64,000 nt of DNA from positions 12,238,501 through 12,302,500 of the forward strand of contig CM027377.1 of assembly GCA_015680905.1 (NCBI GenBank), in the 5' to 3' direction. Within the stretch, counting starts at the first letter, position 1, and the number at the start of each line of letters is the position of its first letter. The DNA comes from Coptis chinensis. Its lineage: Eukaryota > Streptophyta > Magnoliopsida > Ranunculales > Ranunculaceae. The notes below the pieces were generated by a model that saw only the letters and a program-made list of their open reading frames with translations, ran no database searches and was not told the DNA's origin. The position numbers and the translations under genes were made by a program. Below are positions 1-12,003 of this stretch, piece by piece.

Positions 1-1070
1 TTTCACCTTCAAGATATTTATATGATTGAGAGTTTTAGACAATTTAGTTTTATTGTATTCTTTAGTTTCAGATTTTTAAAACCTTTTATCTCGTCAGAAT
101 GAGACTCTTAAAATGGCACCAGGAGCTCTGGAATAGTATGATCCTCGGGCCGCCCCAACTCATTTCTGATTTTGCATGTTCTACACTGTCCCTGTACACC
201 CATCTTTCGTATTGCGTCAGTCCATGCCACATCTTAAGAACCTATGCGATTGTCCTTTTCCACTGTTCTGGTATATTACATTTCAGGCTGGGCTCTGGCC
301 AGGGATTTCGGCTTTAGATGTCACCCATCATCCACCCATTAATCATGATGGAGCCACAGTGATGAAAGATAGGTGGGTTGATTTGAAAGTTGAGAGAGAC
401 AGTATGAATGCCTGGTACATAGAGAGGGATAGAGACAATATGAGTCCTAGAAAGAGGAAAAGCTGGATTGCAAATTTAGAATAATTGGTAAAGAGAGAAA
501 CAAGAAAGAGCAGATAAAAGACTAGAATTTGATTTTCTTTACTGGACCCCTTTCCCTTACTTTTTTGTTTATTATCCTTCTATTCTCTGGAATGAACACA
601 GTTCATGGTTGCATGTTTTCCCCTTATTTTACATATTAAAGTCGTGTAACACGATTTGAGGTCGATACTTGTTAATTAATGCTAGTTGAAGTCATTGCAA
701 CAACCTCAATGTCTCAGTCACCTCCTAGACCATTTCTGAAGCATCCTTGAATCTCCGCTGATTCTTTTTGTGTCTTCTTTCTTATCTATTCAAGGATTAA
801 AATTGCTTCGTAGTTCACAACTTAGCATCATTAATTGGATAATCATTACCTTGGTAGAACTTGTGGATTCATTAGGTGTATTATAATGAATTGCATCATG
901 TAGTTAGTTATTCGAGCAAGTCAGCAAATTTAAAATCTTTGAATCAAATTAAGTTGCTTCCTTTTCTTTTTCAATACAATTTATGCACAATTTATACGTT
1001 ACTAATAGAAATCGTTTATACCTCCTTTTTGTTAACACTTGATTGTTAACTCAAGAATTTGTCTGTGCAG
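1..1070. other. non-coding sequence upstream of the first recognisable GAUT exon
   Basis: I find no reading frame here that resembles the N-terminal part of a GAUT protein. The stretch is AT-rich and ends in a pyrimidine-rich acceptor (gtctgtgcag, 1061-1070), so most of it is probably the intron before the exon at 1071. Short frames at 99-317 and 176-484 have no recognisable content. The upstream GAUT exons are most likely beyond the left edge. Confidence 0.5.
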
Positions 1071-3237
1071 ATGGAAAGGTATGACAGGGAGGTCAGGGAA
1101 TCCAAGTTTGCCGAGCTGATGAACAAACATTTTGCAGCAAGCGCCATTCCAAAAGGCATTCATTGTCTCTCTTTGCGTTTGACAGATGAGTATTCCTCCA
1201 ATGCACACGCTCGAAGACAGTTACCATCTCCAGAGTTACTTCCGTTGCTCTCTGACAACTCTTACCACCATTTTATCATGGCGACTGATAACATCCTAGC
1301 AGCTTCTGTAGTTGTTGCTTCCACAGTTCAATCTTCTGTTAAGCCTGGATTAATTGTTTTCCATGTTATTACCGACAAAAAAACTTATGCGGGTATGCAC
1401 TCATGGTTCGCGCTGAATCCTCTCTCCCCTGCTATAGTTGAGGTGAAAGGTGTACACCAGTTTGACTGGTTGACGAGAGAAAATGTTCCAGTGCTAGAAG
1501 CTGTAGAGAGCTACCATGGTATAAGAAATTACTACCATGGGAATCACGTCACTGGCGCTAATCTCAGCGAAATTACTCCACGATCTTTTGCCTCAAAATT
1601 GCAGGCCAGAAGTCCCAAGTATATTTCAATTCTCAACCATCTCCGGATATATCTCCCAGAGGTAATTGGATGTGGACTGAAACCTTTTGCTTTGAGAAAT
1701 ATGTTACCATTCTGTATGACTCCACCAAGATCAAGAGAAACTTGATGATCCAGTTGGATCTTTACTTAATTAGAAATTTATAATCAATAATAATCACGAA
1801 GAAGAGACCATCAGGAGAAGACAATGAAGAGGTGTCTGTAGGACGATGGGTTTAATAGGATCAGTAAGGCGCTATACTAAGGAGGACAATCTGAGTGTTG
1901 TATTTTCGTGGCATGTGCGAGGAATCATTACTAGAAATTTTGTGTGAAATATGCGACTCTAGGGTGGTGAAGCTAATGGTTAAAAAAATTAGTTCTAATA
2001 CTTTTGCATCTTTAGGCAGGGTAACAAGGCTATGCGTGTTTCATCTCTTGTGCTGTATATGGAATTTAGCACATAAGGGGAAGGACTATGGGTTCGATCA
2101 CAATTAGTTTTTGAGATATGAAATGTGGTTCATCTTCCACTTACTTAAATATTGTTTTGTTTGCCTACTGGTTTATTATTATTAGTAGTAGTAGTACAAG
2201 TATTAGTTTTTTTTCTGTTTGTTTGTTTGTTCAAAGGTGACTGATCTCTCTGTAATTATGTTAACAGCTCTTTCCGAACCTCGACAAGGTGGTATTCTTA
2301 GACGACGATGTTGTTATTCAGCGTGATTTATCACCCTTGTGGGACATTGATCTTGGGGAAAGGTCAATGGTGCTGTAGAAACATGTAAAGGGGAAGACCA
2401 ATGGGTGATGTCTAAAAGATTCAAGAATTACTTCAACTTTTCTAATCCCCTCATTGCGAAGAATTTAGACCCTGATGAATGTGCATGGGCTTATGGAATG
2501 AACATCTTTGATCTGCATGAATGGAGGAAGACAAACATCAGAGATACATACCATACTTGGCTGAAAGAGGTGAGTCACAGTTTTTGATGGTTTGTATACT
2601 GTATGTGTTGAAAAATTGGTTAGCTATCTATCTGATTTTGATCTACTGTGGTATCACTCTATTTCATGTAAACTTTAAGAGCATTAATCATATGAACTCA
2701 TTATTTGCCCCATATTGTACTCATTTGCATTGTTACTTATTTACTGCACCAGCGCTTTTAAAACAGACATTTCAACCTCATTTTACAACTTGGTAGAGCC
2801 CCTTTTACTTTGTTCTGAGTTGAACTATAAATCTTACACATGGTTTTAAACACAAGAGTCTGAAATGGTCCAGCTACTGACTAATAAGTTGATGCCTCTC
2901 AATTGTTATTGTTGATATTCTCATATCATGATATGTTTTTTTCTTGGTGCAGAATCTGAGATTAAATTTGACGATGTGGAAGTTAGGCACACTTCCACCT
3001 GCTCTAATAGCATTTAAAGGCTATGTTCATGCTATTGATTCTTCGTGGCACTTGCTAGGTTTGGGTTACCAGAATAGGACTAATACTGAAAGCGTGAAGA
3101 AGGCTGCAGTTATTCATTACAATGGCCAATCTAAGCCCTGGCTTGAGATTGGCTTTGAGCATCTCCGGCCATTTTGGACGAAGTATGTGAACTACTCCAA
3201 TGATTTTGTAAGGAACTGTCATATCTTGGAGCCGTAG
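1071..3237 (+). CDS. GAUT: galacturonosyltransferase, GAUT13/14-like (GT8), 3' three exons, with apparent frameshift
   Basis: Three exons (1071-1661, 2268-2569, 2953-3237) encode about 391 residues of a GT8 galacturonosyltransferase, a Golgi type II enzyme family that builds pectin from UDP-galacturonate. Visible family marks are [17 protein letters not shown] near the start, the [12 protein letters not shown] metal-binding DxD region, [25 protein letters not shown], and HYNGQSKPW close to the C-terminus (stop at 3237). The junctions have good GT/AG sites and the first two exon boundaries are in phase. The N-terminal anchor and stem (roughly 140 residues) are missing and should lie to the left. 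In exon 2, after WDIDL (about 2355-2365), one base is missing in a G/A-rich run (exon 302 nt; 303 expected); the frame resumes as [14 protein letters not shown]. This is either a true null allele or a homopolymer error. The sequence is closer to GAUT13/14 than to GAUT1 or GAUT8 as I remember those families. Confidence 0.88.
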
Positions 3238-5710
3238 TTGATCATCCGAGGAGGAAAAAGGATGAAACGGAGAAAATTGATATATACTTGAGATGGATAC
3301 TCTTAAAGATTCATAAAAGATGGAATCTGGCCATGCAGGTATTGCGGTCGGATCTAGATTTCTGCTGTCCCTCCTAGTTGATAGATTCCTGCATTGCTGG
3401 ATGGAAAGAGACACATTCTTTAATTATGTAACATAGCGATCCATGCTGTTTTTTGGTCGAGAAATGGTAGTTATCCTTATTGTCTTCTCAGAGCTATTGC
3501 CGTCTCTTGATGCTGAGAGCCCCTGCTTCAGATGATGTGAAATAAAGGCAGTGCCGGACATGTTGGAATTGCAAATGCAAGCTTGTCCATAGAGGATCAA
3601 GAGGGAGGGCATGTCTGGTTCCTTTGCAAGACACCCTAGATATCCTTTCAATATATAATTTTTTTGCCTGTGTTCCTTACTTTTTGTTGGATCCCCCATT
3701 TTTTGTTGTGTATTCATGCTGGTCATCATTAGTTTAGTCAAGGATATTTGTTGTGTAACAGATCCCGCTAAAATGGGGAACTATTCTTAGACTATTTGTT
3801 ACTCATGAAAAATTGGAAATGTGCAGATAATTCTTTTTGCCCCTTCTTATGTCATTAGCTGATCTGAAGCAAATCCCCTTCCTTCATGCTTATCTCTCTG
3901 ATTTGTGTGTGTGCGGACTGCAACTTCCTTGAAATTCTCATGGAAAACAATATTTTGGAAGCAGGCTGTTTGCAGAATTCTTCTATTTACTCATTCAAGG
4001 GTATTCCTGAATCATTTTGTTCTCCACAAATCTATATTCTGAGATATAATAAAGCATCTTTTATTTTATTTTCCGCTCATGTTAATGATCCACTTCGCGA
4101 GGACTTAAAATTTGTCTCTATGGTCACATGAAGCTGTTTTGTTCTATTAACTTTGAGACTTCTTTCAAGCAAAAAAAACTTTCAGACTTGTGAACAAGCT
4201 GAAAATGAATATCTGTAACGAATATATGTATGGATATTATTATGAATGAACAAGGTCTCCAACGATATTTCTTATGAAATTACAGTTAGGGGATATTCCA
4301 CATGGGATGCAATCTAAATATCTAATTATAAATCACACACCTACTAGGTTCGACATTTTTAAACTTGCTATAGAAAAAAAAAAAAGGGTAGATGAATTAA
4401 TAATAAAGGGGAGCCCCACTTATAATTTCAATTAGGGAGGTACCTCCTTAGATAAAAAAAATTCTTCGTTAAAATTTTTGTTTTTTTTTTTGAGAGTTAG
4501 TTCCGAAAACCCAGCTTCATCAGTGTAGAAATGAATTGGCTAAGGTCATCCAACGATAATTCTTATGAAATTACAAAAAAAAAAAATCTTCCAGAAGGGA
4601 TTTGAATCAAAATATCTAATTAAAATCAAACAATCTACTAGGTTGTCGAAATTTTTAGTAATTTTGTGTACTCTCTTAACTATTTTGTATGAAATCTTTT
4701 ATATTCTACCAAGAATTTCTTTTTATGAAATTTGAAAATCTTAAAAAGAATATCGAAAATAGACGACAAGAATCCGAAACTGTATAGATTTTATACTATA
4801 GATATAAAAACTTTTCTAATAAAGATCAACATGACTTGAACAGTAGAGCTTGCTTCAACATTCTTAAGTTTAGTTTCAAACTTTCAAAACATACAATTTA
4901 TGTTTTGTTTTGCTCATGGAGTCTGTGCTATCAGTCAGACACCCTAATGAAACCAGTACACACCTCTTTCTTCATTGCCAAAATGAAGAGCTATTTGGAC
5001 TACGTTTAACAACTTCTTTACTATGTAACTATGTCAGTCTCTGATTTCCGTTCTCCTAGATTTTTGGAGATTATAAATTCCACTGATATTCTTAGAGATG
5101 ATGATATTTCGCGTGAATAAGGTTTCATATGCATGACTAGAATATCTTAACAGGGTCAAAAGGCTTTCCTGCAAAGATAAGGTTTTTTCTAGATTTCTAT
5201 ATAACTTTTGATCATAGGACAAGGACTTCAATATCAGAAGGTTATTATAGAATCAGACTCTTAAGTTTGCAGTAAGCTTCATGTCTGCAAAAGGGATTGG
5301 TATTTTGTGAACATCTATATTCTATATGGACGGTCAGCGGCTGCTAGCCTTTTCTGTACAAGTTAAGCTCCTATATAGGACATGCAGATATGGCAGAGAT
5401 CTTTTGTCAAAACGTGATTCTATTGGACATGTAAAAACTCAAGGAGCAAAATATGTCTTGTGATTGAGATCGATAGAGCACCAACTATGACAAAGTAATT
5501 GTGGTACAAATGCTACGTAAGGATGCCTTGGCATGTTGAACGCTTGAACCTGAAGTCAGAATGTCAGATACTCACTTTCTTTTGAGTTAAAGGTAATTGT
5601 ATTGAATAGCCAAAAATGTTACAAATGCAAAGGCATACCAATTACATATAGATTACATATGAAAACTTACTTTTTCAGATCAAATAAACAACTAAGGAAA
5701 AAATACTCAC
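3238..5710. other. 3' flank of GAUT and intergenic sequence
   Basis: AT-rich DNA without a convincing gene. The first few hundred bases are the presumed GAUT 3' UTR. Short frames such as 3055-3414 (-) and 3886-4131 (+) show no family features. An imperfect direct repeat lies at 4255-4365 and 4544-4660 and is listed separately. Confidence 0.5.
4255..4660 (+). repeat. imperfect direct repeat, two ~110-bp copies
   Basis: Copies at about 4255-4365 and 4544-4660 share CCAACGATA, TTCTTATGAAATTAC, ATATCTAATTA and CTACTAGGTT in the same order and spacing. The GGGATTTGAATC-like stretch in the second copy recalls a degenerate pol III B box, so an old SINE is possible, but no intact SINE structure is visible. 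Confidence 0.45.
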
Positions 5711-6599
5711 CTTTGCATTGTTTTGCCCGCAAATTGAACACTCGTGCATTTGAACCACCATCTGCTTTTTGTTCAGAGTTTTTGCTTTCTGGTCGCATCC
5801 ACTTCCCCTTCAGCAACTAAAAAACATTTATAACTTAGGAGGTATTTGTTTTTCCTACTTATAAGTGCTTGCTACTTATAAATGTTTGCTACTTATAAGA
5901 ACTACTTATAAGTAGGTCTTAAAATCTGTTTGTTTTTTACTATTTATAAGTGGTAGGGGTGTTTGTTTTTTCAAGCACTTATAAATGGCGACATTACAAT
6001 TTAACCCATATTTTAATAACACATCTACTATCTATATACTAAAGCAGAGACCTCTAATAGAGGATTTTCTCTCTCCTATGTGGCACTCTAATATGAGAGT
6101 TAGTTTTTTTTCTCTCTTATGTGAAACTCTAATATGAAAGATAATCTTTTCTAATAGCCTACAATCTCACGTACATAGAATCTCTTTGGAGAGTTTTAAT
6201 GTATTTCTAATTCTTATATTTGGAGAGTTGGAGTGTATTTCCATTTCTTATATATTTGATCAGATATATAAAATTGCTAAAAAATAGGTGATTTATAAAA
6301 GGTTACGAATCAAACATTTTTAGTGTTCCAATATATTTGATCATATAAAAAAATTTGCTAAAAATATGTGATTTGTATAAACTAATTCCTTATTACAAAT
6401 CATACAATTTTAATAAAGCACCGACTTATTTCGAATATGTCCTTAACACGGCCTCAAAACATACTTAAAAACAATTATACAAAAAATAACATCACAAAAT
6501 ATATAATAGAAAATTAAAAAAAAAATAACGGCAAAGCAATAATGACAAATATTTAAAAAATATATATAATAATGAATGAAACTAACGTAAAAAAAAACA

Positions 6600-9500
6600 A
6601 TTAATGGGGAACAGAAAACTGGATGCAAATGCATCAAACTATAACCTCAAATAATATTTAACAGAAAATCGAAAACTATATGCAAATGCAAGTATTAAAC
6701 TAATCTTAAAAAGTAATATATAGAAAATTGGAATATGAATACAACTGCATTAAACTAACCTCAAAGAATAATTAACGGAAAATCAAAATTTATTTGATAC
6801 AAATACATCAAACTAACATAAAAAAATAATTGTCGGAAAATCGGAAACTGAATGCAAATGCATTGAGCTAACCCTCAAAGATTAAATTAACGGGAAATCG
6901 GAAACTTGATGCAAATGCATTGAACTAACCTCGAAAAAAAATTAATTATAAATTAGAAACATGATGCAAATCGTGGAACTAATATTAAAAATTAATTAAC
7001 GGAAATCAAAACCGGATGCAACCGCGACCGAACTAATCTCAAAAAAATAAACTGGATGCAAATGCATTGAACTAACCTCAAAAAATAATTAACGGAAATC
7101 GAAAATTGGATGCAAATTCATTGAACTAACCTCAAACAATAATTAATCGGAAATCGAAACTAGATGTAAATGCAATTTTATCAAATAATAAGCGAAAATC
7201 GAAAACTGGATGAAATGCATTAAACTAATCTCACGAAATAATTAATGGGAAATCAGAAACTGGATGCAAATGCATTGAACTGACCTCAAAGAACAATTAA
7301 TAGGAAATTGAAATTGGATGCAAATGTATTGAACTAATCGAAAAGAATAATTAATTAGAGAAATCGAAACCGGATGCAACTACATTGAACTGATCTCAAA
7401 AAATAAATAACAGGAATTGAAAATTGGATGCAACTGCATTGAACTAACCTCAAAATATAAATAACTAAAAATCAAAAACTATATGCAAATGCATTGAACT
7501 AACCTCAAAACATAGTTGGGTTATATTGTGGTAATATCTCGATAAGTATAGTTTTGTATTTAAAATGGTGTTTATCTTATCTCTTTCCAGATGATTGGAA
7601 ACTCCTTTGCTATTCAAGTAGCTTCAATATATATGAACTTCACCTTTTATTAGACAATCTCACAAAACTTCAATCAAATTTCTATTATTAAACAATAAAA
7701 TAAAGTTGAAGGGTTTTATCAAATGTGAGTTATTTTTTTTTAATGGAAAGTGAGGTTTTCATGTTATAAGAAATTTGGTTGAGTGATTAATATAATATTA
7801 ATATATAATAGTTATGCATATTTGCAAAATATTTTTGAATAATTAATATAACAACACCCGTTCATAGATAATCTTTGAATATTCCACATAGTGAGTCATG
7901 CATAATTTAAATAATAATTAATGGAAAATCGGGAACTGGATAATCTTCGATGATCCCACATAGTAAATCAAACATAATTTACTTTTTATGTCATGTTTGC
8001 AAAGACACTACAGATGAATCAATAGAAGTTGGTATTACACACCACATTGAATAATTAAAAGGAAATCGGAAACTGGATTCAAATACATAATAGAGCTCAA
8101 AGAGTGATTAACGGGAAATCGGAAACTTTATGCAAATGCAATAAACTAAACTCAAAAAGTAATTAACTAGAAATCGGAAACTGGGTGCAATTGCATTAAA
8201 CTGACGTTAGATAATAGCTAACGAGAAATTAGAAATTGGATGCAAATCCCTGAAAAATAATTAACGGGAAATCGGAAACTGGGTGTAATTGCATTAAACT
8301 AACGTCAGATAATAGCTAACGGGAGATTAGAAATTGGATGCAAATCCCTGAAAAATAATTAACGGAAAATCGGAAATAGTATGCAAATACATCAAACAAA
8401 CCTCATATAATAATTAATGGGAAACCGGAAACTGGATGCAATTCAAATGCATTGAATTAAACTCAAAAAATAATTAACAGAAAATAAAAACCGAATGCAA
8501 TCTGTATTGAAACTAACCTCATAGAATAATTTGTGGGAAATCGAAACTAAATGCAAATACATTAAAATAATATCAAATAATAATTAATGGGAAATCGAAA
8601 ACCGGATATAATTGCATCGAACTAATCTCAAAGCATAAATAATCGAAACTAAATGCGGATGCATTGAACTAACATTAAAGAGTTATTAACGGAAATCGGA
8701 AACCTAATCCAAATGCAATGAACTAATCTCAAAGACTAATTAATGAAACATTGAAAAATGGATGAAACTAATAATTATTTTACACGAACTAATCTAAATG
8801 AAATGAATAATTAATGGAAAATTATAAATTTGATGTAACTACATTGAACTAACCTTAAAAATAATTAACGGAAATCGAAACTTGATGCAAATGCATTGAA
8901 CTAACCTCAAAGAACAATTAACATAAAATCGAAAAATTTGGATGCAACCGCATTGAACTAACCTCAAAGAATAATTAACGGAAAACTAAAAACTAGATGC
9001 AATCAGATAAAACTAAAATCGAGATTAATTAATGGGAAATCATAAATTCGATACAAATGCATTGAAATAGCCTAAAAATAGTTAACTGGAAATCGAGAGT
9101 CGAATGTAATCATCATCGTTGAATCCTCCTCAAAGCATAAATGTCTTTTTTAGCCTTCTCACATGAGTAATTAGGAACCCAAAACGAAAGTGAGTTTATA
9201 AAAATAGAGTCTTACATGTATGCAAACTGTATATAAATTATAAACTATCGAACTAACCTAGAAAAACAATTAACGAGAAATCAGAAACTGGATGCAGATG
9301 CATTGAACTAACCTCAAAGAGTAATTAATGGGAGATTGGAACCTGGATGCAAATGCAATGAACTAATCTCAAATACTAATTAACGAAACATCGAAACTGG
9401 ATACAATTGTACTGAATTAACCTTAATGAATAACTAACGGGAAAGCATAAAGTAGATGCAATTGCACTGAACTAACCTCAAATAATAATTAACGGAAAAT

Positions 9501-9640
9501 CGGAAACTCGATCCAACTGCATTGAACTAACCTCAAAGAATAATTAACGAGAATTTGGAAACTAGATGCAATGTACTACATTAAACTAACCTCAAAGAAT
9601 AATTAATGAAAAATCATAAACTTGATGCAAATGCATTGAA
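6600..9640 (+). repeat. minisatellite array, ~58-bp units, inside the Helitron
   Basis: A degenerate unit containing GGAAACTGGATGCAAATGC, ATTGAACTAACCTC and AATAATTAACGG recurs every 55-60 bp from about 6600 to 7500 and again from about 8050 to 9640, roughly forty copies in all. The two blocks are separated by the non-repetitive module at 7505-7870. The units are not identical and there are no spacers, so this is an old tandem array, not a CRISPR-like structure. Minisatellites near Helitron ends are a known property of these elements. Confidence 0.85.
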
Positions 9641-10010
9641 CTAATAACCCTAAAACATATTTGTATTATATGTAGGAGGAATAAATATCTCCACAAATAT
9701 AGTTTTACAATTTAAGTAGTGTTTATCATAATTCTTTTATTGTGATTGGGAATGTCTTGCTATTCAAGTAGCTTCAATATTATCTTCGTCACATTAGGCA
9801 TTCTTACAAAACTTCAATCAAACTTCTATTGTTAAACCTAACAATAAAAAGAAGTCGATGAGTTTTATCAAGGTTTGATGCTTCCTTTTTATAGAGCTAT
9901 GCATAGTGGTGCAAGAAATTTAAATGAGTAATTAATATAATTTTCATATCTCATAACTATGCATAGTTGCTAATATTTTTTAGAATAATTTAATATAACG
10001 GCACCCGTTC
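7505..10010 (+). repeat. duplicated ~360-bp module within the Helitron
   Basis: The segment 7505-7870 recurs at about 9645-10010. Both contain ATAGTTTT.., CTTGCTATTCAAGTAGCTTCAATAT, AAAACTTCAATCAAA, AGTTATGCATA-type and ACCCGTTC blocks in the same order. A third, shorter relative occurs at 17330-17483, just before another Helitron terminus, so the module probably represents a Helitron 3' region copied inside a larger element. Confidence 0.65.
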
Positions 10011-10146
10011 GTAGGACACGTTCATGTGACAAATCTTTTCAAGTGGGAGTAGTGTATTCTTTGAGGATATGGAAACAATCAATCTGTTTTAGTGATTTGT
10101 ACACATTAGTAAATAAGTTTCCTATTTAAAGCGGTGATGATTTACT

Positions 10147-10800
10147 GCTAAATCACCATAAATCTAATAAAACTATTATACAAGCTAGATTGAGTTTAAG
10201 ATAATTCCATTTACAAATTACAAATTAATATCCTAAACCACAAAGTGAAGATGCTATCTCAATTTGATCTCTTAGTTTTCAAATACTTATGCACCATAAT
10301 CACTGCTCATTAACGTATTTCGGTTTATTTTTAATAAAAATATATTGTGATTCAAAAATTTGCCGCTAAATCACCATAAATCTAATAAAACTATCATACA
10401 AACTAGATCGAGTTTAAGATAATTCTATTTAAAAATTACGGATTAATATCCTAAACCACAAAGTGAAATGGCTATCTTAATTTGATCATTTAGTTTCCAA
10501 GTACTTATGCACCATTATCGCTGCTCATTAATGTATTTCGGTTTATTTTCAATAAAAATATATTCTGATTCGAAAATTTGCCGCTAAATCACCATAAATC
10601 TAAGAAAACTATTATACAAACTAGATCGAATTTAAGATAATTATATTTGAAAATTATGGATTAATATCATAAACCACAAACTGAAGAGCCTATCTCAATT
10701 TGATCCCTTAGTTTCCAAGTATTTATGCACCATAATCGTTGCTCATTAACTTTTTTTCGGGTTTTTTTCAATAAAAATATATTCTTTGGACCCCCTTGGA
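10147..10800 (+). repeat. tandem repeat, three copies of 218 bp
   Basis: Units begin at 10147, 10365 and 10583 (exactly 218 bp apart) with GCTAAATCACCATAAATCTA and end near AATATATTCTGATTCGAAAA. The copies differ by scattered substitutions. The array lies immediately inside the 3' hairpin of the Helitron. Confidence 0.85.
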
Positions 10801-11594
10801 TTCGAAAATTTGTGTAAAACATTTTGTAAAAACCTTTTCAGCATACAAAATATTTAATAGATCCCGAGCGTATGCCCGGGTCCAAAATCTAGTGTACTCT
10901 ATTGTGGAAGTTAATGATGATCATATAAGAAATCAATTTAATGGAAGTAGAAATAAATTCATATAGACCATGCATTAAACAATCCACAATAAACATATTG
11001 TTTATTATGATAATCATGAAGTGCTATTGGAAAGACATTAACTTCTTCCATTTTTAAAATCAACTCATTTGCTATTTGGTTAGTTATGTAATTTTATATG
11101 CGTCCATGGGTAGTTATGTAATTTTATGTCTAATCCCAACTTATAAGTTGGAGTAAGTAGGATTTTCTCACTTATAACTTTCGGCCCTACTTATAAGTTT
11201 TTTTTTACTGTTGGCTACTTATAAGTGGGAAAAAACAAATGGGTAAAACCAAGTGGTCCACCACTTACAAGTGCTTATAAGTAGGAAAAACAAACACCCC
11301 CCTTAGTTTATAAACAATTCATATCCACTAATGATATCCACACAATGATATACTAAACTTGACAAAATGAGATGCTACCTGAAGTGATCATATCCACTAA
11401 TGGCCTTATTACATTGATAGCAAAAGATCTGCGTGCAGTTTCCGCATACCATCTTATTGCAACCTTGAGTTCCTGAAACCAAACACCAACTCCACCTGAA
11501 TTCTCTATTTTAATTTTTATTTTAATTGAAAGTCAAACCTTAAACCCCTTTTCTTTAACTAGTTGTTCCTTAGTGGGATCAACATAAGCACTAG

Positions 11595-11995
11595 CATAGT
11601 ACAAAATATCCCGATATATCACGATATTTGGGGATATCTATCCAGATTTCAGAGAAAGATATATAAATATCACGATATGTTTAGAGATATATACGACTAT
11701 AAATATCAGTGATATTTTGATGATATTTACGATATTTGTGATATTTTACGATATTTTGTGTATATAACAATTTTATTTAGTATTTACCATTATATTTCAA
11801 ATAAATATAAATAATGTATCATGATATATCAATAAATATCCACAATATCCACGATATTTATTGATATTTTGGATATATCCACGATATTTGCATGTGAAAC
11901 AATGTCAAATATCTCCAAAGAGGAGGATATATCCACGATACATATCCAGAAATTGAATATCGATAAATATCTATATCATAATATTTTGTACTATG
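11595..11995. mobile_element. hAT-type MITE, 401 bp, with perfect 8-bp target duplication
   Basis: Perfect 15-bp terminal inverted repeats (CATAGTACAAAATAT at 11595 and its reverse complement ending at 11995) are flanked by identical 8-bp direct repeats AGCACTAG (11587-11594 and 11996-12003). An 8-bp target duplication is diagnostic of the hAT superfamily. The interior is AT-rich and built of short inverted and direct ATATC/GATAT motifs. There is no coding sequence. Confidence 0.88.
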
Positions 11996-12003
11996 AGCAC
12001 TAG

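Larger units (their letters stand above)
6031..10892 (+). mobile_element. non-autonomous Helitron, 4.86 kb
   Basis: The 5' end TCTATATACTAAAGC begins after an A at 6030. The 3' end has a GC-rich hairpin (CCCGAGCGTATGCCCGGG, 10863-10880) followed by TCCAAAAT and CTAG (10889-10892), then a host T. TC at the start, a hairpin 8-12 nt before CTRR, and insertion between A and T without target duplication are the hallmarks of Helitrons, which transpose by rolling-circle replication. No Rep/helicase coding is visible, so it is non-autonomous. The interior is mostly tandem repeats, annotated separately. Internal motifs resembling a 3' hairpin (ACACCCGTTC near 7853 and GCACCCGTTCGTAGGA near 10000) suggest that it grew from several Helitron copies. 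Confidence 0.8.
5838..11302. mobile_element. Harbinger/Tourist-type MITE (about 603 bp), split by a Helitron
   Basis: The ends are inverted copies: GGAGGTATTTGTTTTTCC at 5838 faces GGAAAAACAAACACCCCCC ending at 11302, and the similarity continues through CTACTTATAAG on both sides. The element is flanked by TTA (5835-5837 and 11303-11305), the target-site duplication of PIF/Harbinger elements. Subterminal ACTTATAAG motifs recur several times at both ends (5860-5960 and 11140-11290). With the nested Helitron (6031-10892) removed, the element is about 603 bp and has no coding capacity, so it is a MITE. Confidence 0.8.
5711..11472 (-). pseudogene. RBR-type E3 ubiquitin ligase relic (RNF14-like), two exons
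   Basis: The exon at 11379-11472 (minus) has clean acceptor and donor sites and translates to [12 protein letters not shown]...[16 protein letters not shown], a Cys-rich segment typical of the RING2 (Rcat) part of plant RNF14-like RING-between-RING ligases, which transfer ubiquitin through a catalytic cysteine. The next candidate exon on the minus strand, 5711-5816, follows in the expected phase and encodes HECSICGQNNAK before a consensus donor (GTGAGT), but its second codon in that phase is TGA. I therefore call it a relic. The 5.56 kb between the two exons is an intron that took in a Harbinger-type MITE and, inside that, a Helitron. I could not find other exons: the N-terminal RWD and RING1 parts should lie at higher coordinates and the final Cys/His part at lower ones. 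The family assignment rests on about 45 residues. Confidence 0.55.

Noticed and set aside
1970-2106. tRNA or SINE suggested by a GGTTCGATCAC T-arm-like sequence near 2090
   Set aside because: No A box or foldable acceptor and anticodon arms could be matched; it lies inside a GAUT intron.
3055-3414. 119-residue minus-strand frame over the last GAUT exon
   Set aside because: Antisense shadow of a conserved coding exon; no domain content.
6600-9640. CRISPR-like regularly spaced repeats
   Set aside because: The units are contiguous and degenerate without unique spacers, in a plant Helitron; this is a minisatellite.
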